DNA from: Bacteroidota bacterium
GTDB taxonomy: Bacteria > Bacteroidota > Bacteroidia > Chitinophagales > Chitinophagaceae
Assembly: GCA_029778965.1 (NCBI GenBank)
Contig: JAKPBL010000501.1
Coordinates: 1-15,647, forward strand
Length of the DNA: 15,647 bases
Direction of reading: 5' to 3'
A program made the position numbers and the translations under genes. Below the pieces are notes generated by a model, which saw nothing but the letters and a program-made list of their open reading frames with translations, was not told where the DNA came from and ran no database searches. This document shows, piece after piece, positions 1 to 5,957 of the stretch; positions within the stretch are counted from its first letter, which is position 1; every line of letters starts with the position of its first letter.

Positions 1-1
1 A

Positions 2-706
2 AGCAGCGGCGGCGCCGGCGTGCCGCAACAGCAAATGAGCGAGGCCGAACAGCGGGAAGACGATAAACGGGCCAGCTTCGTAAAAGTGGTGCTGGCCGAT
101 ACCGAAGATGTATGGAGCAAATTATTTGCCGAACAGGGACAGCAATATCCCGCACCGACCCTGGTATTGTTCAGGGGCGCCGTACAGTCGGCCTGCGGCA
201 ATGCCAGCGCTGCCAGCGGTCCTTTTTATTGCCCGGGCGACCAGAAGCTGTACATCGATCTTTCCTTTTATGAGGAGATGCAGAACAAACTGAATGCACC
301 GGGCGATTTTGCCATGGCCTATGTAGTGGCGCATGAAGTGGGCCACCATATTCAAACCCTGAACGGCACTTCGCGCAAGGTATCGCAGATGCGCGCACGC
401 ATGAGCGAGGCCGAGGGTAATAAATTGTCGGTGGCGCTCGAGCTCCAGGCCGATTTTCTCGCCGGCGTATGGGCGCACCATGCACAGAAAATGAAGAACA
501 TTCTTGAACCGGGCGATATCGACGAAGCGCTCAATGCCGCCAATGCCATCGGCGACGACCGCCTGCAGAAAATGGCGACGGGCACCGTTATGCCCGATGC
601 GTTTACACACGGTACTTCGGCACAGCGGGTGTACTGGTTCAAAAAAGGATTTGAAACCGGCGATATAAGCCAGGGTAATACTTTCAACGGCATCGACCCA
701 CGTTAA
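2..706 (+). CDS. Neutral zinc metallopeptidase, YpfJ/Zn_peptidase (PF04228) family, 5' end missing
   Basis: The visible 3' part encodes about 235 residues of a predicted zinc metallopeptidase of the YpfJ family. The frame is open to the left edge (Ser/Gly/Ala-rich codons precede the GTG at 20), so the gene starts outside the window; family members usually carry an N-terminal membrane segment followed by a Gly-rich linker, which would lie there. The zinc motif HEVGH is encoded at 332-346, and ELQAD, about 32 residues later, supplies the usual third-ligand region. Two cysteines flank the segment before the active site (SACG and YCPG), as in relatives. The substrate is unknown for the family. 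The stop is 5 bp before the next gene on the same strand, so the two may be cotranscribed. The family call is from motif and overall resemblance, not a search. Confidence 0.87.
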   Translation, partial: SSGGAGVPQQQMSEAEQREDDKRASFVKVVLADTEDVWSKLFAEQGQQYPAPTLVLFRGAVQSACGNASAASGPFYCPGDQKLYIDLSFYEEMQNKLNAPGDFAMAYVVAHEVGHHIQTLNGTSRKVSQMRARMSEAEGNKLSVALELQADFLAGVWAHHAQKMKNILEPGDIDEALNAANAIGDDRLQKMATGTVMPDAFTHGTSAQRVYWFKKGFETGDISQGNTFNGIDPR

Positions 707-711
707 CGGCC

Positions 712-1919
712 ATGCTGGTTCGTTTAATGGTAATAGGATGGCTGGCGCTGCTATTGGCCGGCTGCGGTAATACCAGCACCGTGCAGTACGAGCAATGGTC
801 GGTAGCGGAGATCAGGCTGCAGGCCTTGAATTCGTATAACAATCCTTATACCGACCAGGAAGTATGGGCCGTTTTCAGCAATGAAAAGGGCGATAGCATT
901 TTGCGTCCCGCGTTTTGGGATGGCGGCAACAACTGGCGCATCCGGTTTGCCGTACCCGACAGCGGCAACGAATGGCGGTGGACCACCTACAGTACCATAA
1001 GCGATAAGGGGCTGTCGTTACAAAGCGGGCAATTTAGCAGCGCACCGTATAGAGGCAATAACCGTTTACAAAAGCATGGATTGTTAAAAATGTCGCCCGG
1101 CCCGCCTGTTGGCTGATCAGCCTCGATGGCAACGGCGATGCGCCCGGCGTAGTACCCGCCGGAGAAATGTTCGAAAAATGGGATGCCTACCAGCAACCCG
1201 TTGGCCTGCATTACAATCCCTGCGACGACTTCCTGGCTGCCTGGGCCGTCAACGACAGCAGTCATTGCTTTCACTACAACCGAAAGCACCAGGCCGACCA
1301 GTGGCTCGATTTTCAATGGGCGCAAACCGGTCATGACGGAAAACATCTTTACCACAAAGTGGAAAGGATGTATGAAAACAAGCCGGTCAAAGCGGCGATG
1401 AATGGCGAACCGACCTACGAAAGAATGAACGAAGGCAAATACGGCATCGGCTGGTGGCAGGGAGAAGATGCCTGGAACCAGTTGATGCACGGCGGCACCA
1501 TGGGTGTTGTTTATGGCGCTGCTACCTTATGGCAGTGGAAAATAACCGCGCAGGAGCAGGGCTGGGAACCGTGGACCGATGCGCCTTTCAACTGGCAGGA
1601 TGCGCTGCAATTTGAAGGCAGCCGCTATGTAGGCGCTGTCGCGAAAGCATTTGAAGGATTCGACTTTACCGATATGGAAAAAAGAACCGACCTGACAGGT
1701 GGCAGTCACCTGCTGCTGGCAAACGAAGGGCGGTTTTATGTTTCTTATTTGCCGCAGGGAGGAAGTTTGCGTATTCAACGCTTTCCCCCAGGCCTCCCTC
1801 ACTATTGGTTCGACCCCGTAAAGGGCGTTTTTCAAAACGGCGGCGAGCAGTCGGATGATTTGTTTACCGCGCCCGACAACAAAAATCCCTGGGTATTTAT
1901 AGCTGGAGAAAAAGAATAA
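712..1919 (+). pseudogene. Broken DUF5060/DUF4038 glycoside hydrolase lipoprotein gene (internal deletion plus frameshift)
   Basis: The first frame (712-1116) starts with a lipoprotein signal (hydrophobic stretch, then LLAGC with the lipidated Cys at residue 18) and a DUF5060 beta-sandwich (NPYTDQEVWAVF, FWDGGNNWRIRF, GNEWRWTT). It reaches the linker KHGLLKMSPG that normally leads into DUF4038, then runs into TGA at 1114. The homology resumes in another frame, readable from about 1083 and certain from ARPACWLISLDGNGDAPG, through WDAYQQPVGLHY, WLDFQWAQTGH, NGEPTYE and GGTMGVVYGAATLWQW to TAA at 1917-1919. From what I know of the family, roughly 140-200 residues of the TIM barrel, including its first strands, are absent between the two parts. 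The gene is therefore probably inactive. An assembly error is the alternative. The 3' end converges on the DUF1684 gene with a 19-bp gap. Confidence 0.75.
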
Positions 1920-1938
1920 TTGCTGATAACGGCGTGTG

Positions 1939-2835
1939 TCAGTGATGCGCAAAGTCTTTCTCTCCCGCCTTAATAGCAACCGGCAGCCGGTTTTGCTTCG
2001 GCGGCAACGGGCAGGTGGCATAAGGTGTAAATACGCAGGGCGGGTTATAGGCTTTGTTGAAATCGAGGATCACCGTTTCATTGTCTTTCGGTTTATCTGT
2101 ATGTAGAAACCGACCGCCGGCATAGGTTTCAGCGGCGGAGGTAGCATCGCCAAAAACAATGAACAGCTCATCGCCTTCCTGCATGGCATCGAGCCGGAGG
2201 TTCCGGCCATCGAGTTCGAACACCAGCGTGCCCGGCGACGGCTGCTGCGTGGTTTGGCCGACGATATTGGTGATGGGGATGGTTTTCAGCGAATCGGCTT
2301 TTTCAAAGCGGGCGATGACGCGGTATTTCAGGTCGATGGGAAAACGATCTACACCAGTGAAGGTCTTGCGCATCTCGCTTTCATCGTCGCGCAGGCGGAT
2401 ACCGAATTGCTGGTCGCGTTTGATGATGGTAAAGCGAAGCGTTCCGGCTTTCAGCTCCTTGCTTTTACCATTGGAAAAGATGGTGAGATCAGTAGCGGGT
2501 TGTGTATCGCAGGTGATACCGGCTGAAGGGTTTGCTTTGAGCACAACCGAATCGCCGCTTAGCAATATGGTTCCGGCCTCGGCAGCGATCTTTCCTTCAG
2601 GAAACCTAATGCTGTTTTTTTCGGCGCTGCCGAAAGTATTGGCGCCGGGCTTCAGCCAGAATAGTCCGATGAGATTGAGCCAGCCGTTCGGTGCTTTTAG
2701 TGACTCGATGCGCTTGGCATGCCAGGCATTGATATCCGCTTCGTATTGCTTCCTGTCTGTGCCCGCATCTTCGGGTGAATGACAAGCTGCGAAAAGTATA
2801 GTAACCAGGCAGGCAATAAAAGTTTTCCTGAGCAT
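1939..2835 (-). CDS. DUF1684 domain lipoprotein
   Basis: This encodes about 298 residues. The ATG at 2833-2835 is chosen because it is followed at once by a lipoprotein signal (MLRKTFIACLVTILFAAC), giving a lipidated cysteine at residue 18; the longer frame begins with TTG and adds 15 residues that would spoil the signal. The C-terminal part holds the strongly conserved DUF1684 block: GGRFLHTD, then LDFNKAYNPPCVFTPYATCP, then PPKQNRLPVAIKAGEK. An N-terminal WLNLIGLFWLKPG segment is also typical. The biochemical role of the family is not established; the predicted location is periplasmic, anchored in a membrane. It lies 90 bp downstream of the glycosidase gene on the same strand and is probably the last gene of that operon. 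Confidence 0.88.
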   Translation of the reverse strand: MLRKTFIACLVTILFAACHSPEDAGTDRKQYEADINAWHAKRIESLKAPNGWLNLIGLFWLKPGANTFGSAEKNSIRFPEGKIAAEAGTILLSGDSVVLKANPSAGITCDTQPATDLTIFSNGKSKELKAGTLRFTIIKRDQQFGIRLRDDESEMRKTFTGVDRFPIDLKYRVIARFEKADSLKTIPITNIVGQTTQQPSPGTLVFELDGRNLRLDAMQEGDELFIVFGDATSAAETYAGGRFLHTDKPKDNETVILDFNKAYNPPCVFTPYATCPLPPKQNRLPVAIKAGEKDFAHH

Positions 2836-2925
2836 CGAAGTATGATTTGATAAAGCCGGAAGGCGGTAATAGAACAGCAAATCTACCGACTATCAGCGAA
2901 AATGGCTGCGCTGCGCCGGACAATA

Positions 2926-4431
2926 TCACTTCTTTTTCAGGTAAAGCACCGCATCCATATTCGTGGGCGATTCGATCACCTTGAAATAACCGCCTTTGAT
3001 GTTGGCGGGCGCTTTGATGGTTCTGTTGGCAGAAGGCAGGAACCATTCCATCTCCAGCTCGCCGTTCACCTCGCCCAGGTCGACGGTGGCTTTGGTATTG
3101 AAATGCGGGAAATAAATGAGATAGGCATTGCCGGGATCGGCCAGGCAATAACCGGTGGTACAAAGATCGGCGCGCGGTTTCATATTGATGAGATCAACGC
3201 GGCGGGCAAGGTCATTGATATAGCCCATATTGTCGCGCAGCTCGGCATAGTCGGGAAAATTCCTGTCGAGCTTCAAAATATCGCCGCTTACAAACGCAAA
3301 ATCGGTTTCTTCCGGTGTCATCTTTCCCGGTATTTTTTTCCAGGAATCCATGAAGATGGGATTCAATCCGCGGAAGAAGCTTTTCCATGCCCACACATAA
3401 TGACCGCCATAGCCCCAGAGGTGATCGGTGTCGATGATGCAAACCTTATCGGCTTTGTTGAGCGGCGGATTATTGCCATAGTCGTCGACCGGCGTGGCGC
3501 CGGGCACGGCCCAGGCGGGTGGCTCCCAGGTGGGTGATATATAGTCGGCGGGGCTGTTCCACAGTTCGCTGTTCTTCATCGGTGGTCCTACCCTTGCGCC
3601 GAGGCCGATCATGTGTTGCTTCGGCATTGTTTTTTCGGTGGCGCGGATGAAATTGATGATGTGGTAGCACCATTCGGTAGTGCCGCCCTCGTTGATGATC
3701 TCGTATAATACGTTATCGAGGTCGTTGACCGTTTGAATCACTTTTTTCACATAGGCCTCCTGCCGCTCCACTACTTTCGGGTTGCCCAGGCTATGCAGCG
3801 ACGGTACGCCTTCGCGGTCGATGCCGCGGTCTTTGATGTCAACGCCGTTGCGGTTGTTCTTTCCATTGTAGGGATGCCGGTCAATCGGGTCCACACCGGT
3901 TACCGGTTCTTTTTTCAGGCTCCAGCCCTGGAACAGCATAACCGATACATAAATGCCTTTTTTCCCTGCCTCGATAACGCGGTTGCGCAGGCGTGAAAAA
4001 TAGGCTTCGTTCCAGCGGTCGAGGTCAAAGCGTGGTTGTCCGTCGAGCGCCGGGTCGCTGCCCTGGCGCAGGTAAGGCAACGGGTCAACCGTAATCGGCA
4101 TAGACGACCAGGAAGCGCCCGCGGCCTGCTCCCATACCCAAAACCGCATGAAGTTGTGGTGTTTGCTTTCCATCATGTCCAGGTATTCATTCCAGTCGAA
4201 TTTCGGCAGGTTCTCTTCCGAATAAATATCCTGGAAATTCTCCCAGGTATGCGAGCCCGTCAGGAAAATGGCTTTGCCGCTGTTGTCGGTGAAGTAATTC
4301 GGGTTGGCGGCGCATCGTTTCAGGGGGCCTTGTATAGTTTTCGATAAAACGGGGTTTTGCTGGGCGAAGAGCAGGGAAATATTTAGCACAGCGCCCGCCA
4401 GGCAAATCAGGGAGAGGCTTATAGAGCGCAT
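2926..4431 (-). CDS. Secreted DUF4038-like TIM-barrel glycoside hydrolase with C-terminal PF12904-type domain
   Basis: The product has 501 residues. It begins with a signal peptide (hydrophobic residues 5-22, LLFAQQ cleavage region). Residues about 35-390 form a GH-A-clan-like barrel: FLTGSHTWENFQD near 57-69, FMRFWVWEQAAG, and the strand-4 motif VLYEIINEGG, where N247-E248 is the expected acid/base pair. The strand-7 region reads CIIDTDHLWGYGG (D334, D336), with no obvious glutamate nucleophile there. Residues about 415-498 form a small beta domain (GNAYLIYFPHFNTKATVDL and the following strands) like the 'putative collagen-binding' domain PF12904 seen in DUF4038 proteins. The substrate cannot be read from sequence; relatives act on plant or bacterial glycans. 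It begins 6 bp after the lectin-like gene, so the two are surely cotranscribed. ATG start at 4429-4431. Confidence 0.86.
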   Translation of the reverse strand: MRSISLSLICLAGAVLNISLLFAQQNPVLSKTIQGPLKRCAANPNYFTDNSGKAIFLTGSHTWENFQDIYSEENLPKFDWNEYLDMMESKHHNFMRFWVWEQAAGASWSSMPITVDPLPYLRQGSDPALDGQPRFDLDRWNEAYFSRLRNRVIEAGKKGIYVSVMLFQGWSLKKEPVTGVDPIDRHPYNGKNNRNGVDIKDRGIDREGVPSLHSLGNPKVVERQEAYVKKVIQTVNDLDNVLYEIINEGGTTEWCYHIINFIRATEKTMPKQHMIGLGARVGPPMKNSELWNSPADYISPTWEPPAWAVPGATPVDDYGNNPPLNKADKVCIIDTDHLWGYGGHYVWAWKSFFRGLNPIFMDSWKKIPGKMTPEETDFAFVSGDILKLDRNFPDYAELRDNMGYINDLARRVDLINMKPRADLCTTGYCLADPGNAYLIYFPHFNTKATVDLGEVNGELEMEWFLPSANRTIKAPANIKGGYFKVIESPTNMDAVLYLKKK

Positions 4432-4437
4432 ATCGTT

Positions 4438-5436
4438 TTATTTGGCAATTACTTCTTCGGGCTTCCACCATTGATTGCGGCTGCCTTCCGAGCAGTTAAA
4501 GGTAATGACGATGGCGCCATCGTAGTACGCATTGTCTTTAACGTCGAGACATAGCCCCGAGGCTGCGTTTTTTATTTTGGTGATGCTGTCGGCCGACAGA
4601 TCGAGCATCCAGAGCGAGCCTTTTTCGGTAGCGCTGGGGTGTTGCAGCACATTGTGCTCAAATGACAGTTGCCCGCCGGATTCATGCAGGTACAACCCCG
4701 AATAGGCGTTCTGCAGCGTATAGAAGTCGCCGGATTTCCGGATGATCCAGATCTGTTCCTTACGGTCGGCGAAGGTCCATTGTCCTATGTCGGCGCCGGC
4801 GGTGTGCGTATTAGGTGCCACGGACAATTTTTTACCATTTATGGCAGTGACCAGCGATAATTTATCGTCTGTACCCTGGAGCAGCCAAAGCTGGTTATTG
4901 CTCTCGCGCTTGTGCCAGGTCACGATGGGGGCAAAATCGGCCGTATCGCCTGCTGCAACATCGAGGCAAAAGTCATTGTATGCCGATTGTATCCATGCCT
5001 TTCTGTTTCCATCGCGGCTTTTTTCATACACCAGCCGGAAGCGCTGGCGGATATTGTCGTCGTTGGCGGCGGCGGTATAAGGCACCACATCACTTTTTAC
5101 CGATGAGAGCTCGACGGCTTCGCCGGATGGCAGGCTGATGAATTGTACTGATCCGTCGGGAAAGCGTTTCAGCCGCCAGGCGCAATCGGCGTTTACCGAG
5201 TCGCTGATGATGCGCAGGGGCCGGTGATAGCTCAGCGTAAGGTATTTGCTGCTATGGGCGGCTGCCAGCCGGTATTGCCTGCCACTGCTGCTGTCTGGCT
5301 TATTTTCGCCGGTGCAGGCGTATAACAGAAAGGAAAGCGCCGCAACAGCGAAGGTGCTCTTTGTAGAGGGCAGTTTGATAGTGGTGTTGGAGGCGTTCAC
5401 GGCAGGCTGTTTTACAGAAATAAAAAAGCGAAGCAA
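4438..5436 (-). CDS. Ricin-type beta-trefoil (RICIN/CBM13-like) lipoprotein
   Basis: The product has up to 332 residues. A hydrophobic stretch ends in LSFLLYAC (Cys41), a lipoprotein signal. The rest resembles two beta-trefoils in tandem (about 53-186 and 190-326), with the QxW hallmarks Q182-L-W184, Q228-I-W230 and Q322-W-W324 and repeated SGLYLHE / SGLCLDV / DFCLDV strands that match ricin B repeats. It probably binds carbohydrate at the cell surface and could present glycan to the glycosidase encoded 6 bp downstream. No ATG exists in the frame before the signal. The longest frame begins with TTG (5434-5436); a GTG at 5398-5400 would give 320 residues with the lipidated Cys at residue 29 and fits a signal peptide better. 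The true start is unresolved; no clear Shine-Dalgarno supports either. Confidence 0.82.
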   Translation of the reverse strand: MLRFFISVKQPAVNASNTTIKLPSTKSTFAVAALSFLLYACTGENKPDSSSGRQYRLAAAHSSKYLTLSYHRPLRIISDSVNADCAWRLKRFPDGSVQFISLPSGEAVELSSVKSDVVPYTAAANDDNIRQRFRLVYEKSRDGNRKAWIQSAYNDFCLDVAAGDTADFAPIVTWHKRESNNQLWLLQGTDDKLSLVTAINGKKLSVAPNTHTAGADIGQWTFADRKEQIWIIRKSGDFYTLQNAYSGLYLHESGGQLSFEHNVLQHPSATEKGSLWMLDLSADSITKIKNAASGLCLDVKDNAYYDGAIVITFNCSEGSRNQWWKPEEVIAK

Positions 5437-5576
5437 TACGCAATTAAACCAATCTTTAGGGTTTAGCGGTTACTCTTTCGGGAAAATATCTGTACGAAGC
5501 GACAACAGCCTGTACCCGGGCGCATTCATCTGACCAATGCACCCCATTAGCATGACAATGTATTGAGACATTATCG
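5437..5576. other. Intergenic stretch between divergent lectin operon and riboswitch
   Basis: This 140-bp stretch must hold the promoter of the minus-strand lectin/glycosidase operon. I see no convincing TAnnTTTG element on that strand; the closest is a TATTTTCC-like sequence (complement of about 5483-5490) without a correctly spaced upstream TTG. No coding signal or strong hairpin is visible. Base composition starts to fall here from the GC-rich left block to the AT-richer metE block. Confidence 0.5.
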
Positions 5577-5584
5577 TACATTTG
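5577..5584 (+). promoter_or_regulatory. Candidate Bacteroidota promoter -7 element for the riboswitch-metE transcript
   Basis: The octamer TACATTTG matches the Bacteroidota -7 consensus TAnnTTTG exactly. It would place the transcription start around 5590-5593, about 30 nt before the riboswitch core, a sensible distance. No good TTTG-type -33 box is found 19-21 nt upstream, so the assignment rests on one element and its position. Confidence 0.45.
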
Positions 5585-5621
5585 CGCCAACAAGTTCTTT
5601 ACTTAATTTCTCATCAAGCCG

Positions 5622-5808
5622 AAAAGGTTTTACTTAACGTAGATTAAAAGGGAATTGTGTGAAAATCACAAGCTGTCCCGCAACTGTAAGTAACGCAACG
5701 GTTTTTGCCCATCGGTATCCACTGCCAAAAGCGGGAAGGACGGCAAAAATGTTACAAGTCAGGAGACCTGCCTTTATTGGATTGACAATGCTTTCGCGGA
5801 ATGAAGCA
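5622..5808 (+). promoter_or_regulatory. Cobalamin (B12) riboswitch with P13 kissing-loop hairpin
   Basis: This is a cobalamin-sensing RNA aptamer. The conserved blocks appear in order: GATTAAAAGGGAAT (5642-5655), GTGAAAATCAC (5659-5669), AGCTGTCCCGCAACTGTAAG (5671-5690), CCACTG (5719-5724), GGGAAGG (5733-5739) and the B12 box AAGTCAGGAGACCTGCC (5756-5772). P1 closes as AAAGG (5623-5627) with CCTTT (5771-5775). A following hairpin P13 pairs TGCTT (5789-5793) with AAGCA (5804-5808), and its loop GCGG (5796-5799) is complementary to CCGC (5678-5681) in the L5 region, the kissing loop that bound cobalamin stabilises. Known biology: such switches repress the downstream gene when B12 is plentiful. 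No intrinsic terminator with a U-run follows, so control is more likely through translation or Rho than a simple hairpin terminator. Confidence 0.96.
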
Positions 5809-5934
5809 GACAGTCAGTTGATGTACCATAAGTTTACAGGACAATTGGGCCCTGTTATATCCCTTGCGTACATACCCTCATCTTCCTTTATTTCCCGTTG
5901 CATTTTGAAGTTTGGCAAAAGAGCTTTTGGCTGA
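5788..5934 (+). other. Possible 48-codon leader ORF starting in the riboswitch P13 hairpin
   Basis: An ATG at 5788-5790 overlaps the 5' arm of P13 and opens a frame that ends with TGA at 5932-5934, 23 nt before metE. The predicted peptide starts MLSRNEADSQL and has no recognisable domain. If translated, its start would be buried whenever cobalamin locks P13, so it could relay the switch to metE by coupling or by exposing RNA to Rho. It may equally be a chance frame: the same frame is also open back to 5659, within the aptamer, where coding is implausible. Confidence 0.2.
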
Positions 5935-5957
5935 TTCATCATTTTAAAAGCAACAAA

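Noticed and set aside
20..22. GTG as the start of the zinc peptidase gene
   Set aside because: The frame is open to the window edge and family members have an N-terminal membrane segment upstream.
2836..2880. TTG start adding 15 residues to the DUF1684 protein
   Set aside because: The ATG at 2833-2835 directly precedes a good lipoprotein signal; the extension would disrupt it.
2902..3537. Long plus-strand frames within the glycosidase and DUF1684 genes (also 2159-2782)
   Set aside because: They are antisense to well-supported genes in GC-rich DNA and their translations show no domain.
5659..5787. Open frame running through the riboswitch aptamer
   Set aside because: It overlaps invariant aptamer blocks, and the encoded residues resemble no protein; only the part from 5788 is kept as a tentative leader ORF.
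5836..5855. ACAGG/CCTGT hairpin as the riboswitch terminator
   Set aside because: The stem is only 5 bp with a 10-nt loop and no T-run follows.
5916..5929. CAAAA/TTTTG hairpin before metE as expression platform
   Set aside because: It is short and AT-only apart from the closing pair, and does not cover the start codon.
5898..5957. ATG at 5898 as the metE start
   Set aside because: It adds 20 residues not seen in MetE proteins; the conserved N-terminus begins at the ATG at 5958.
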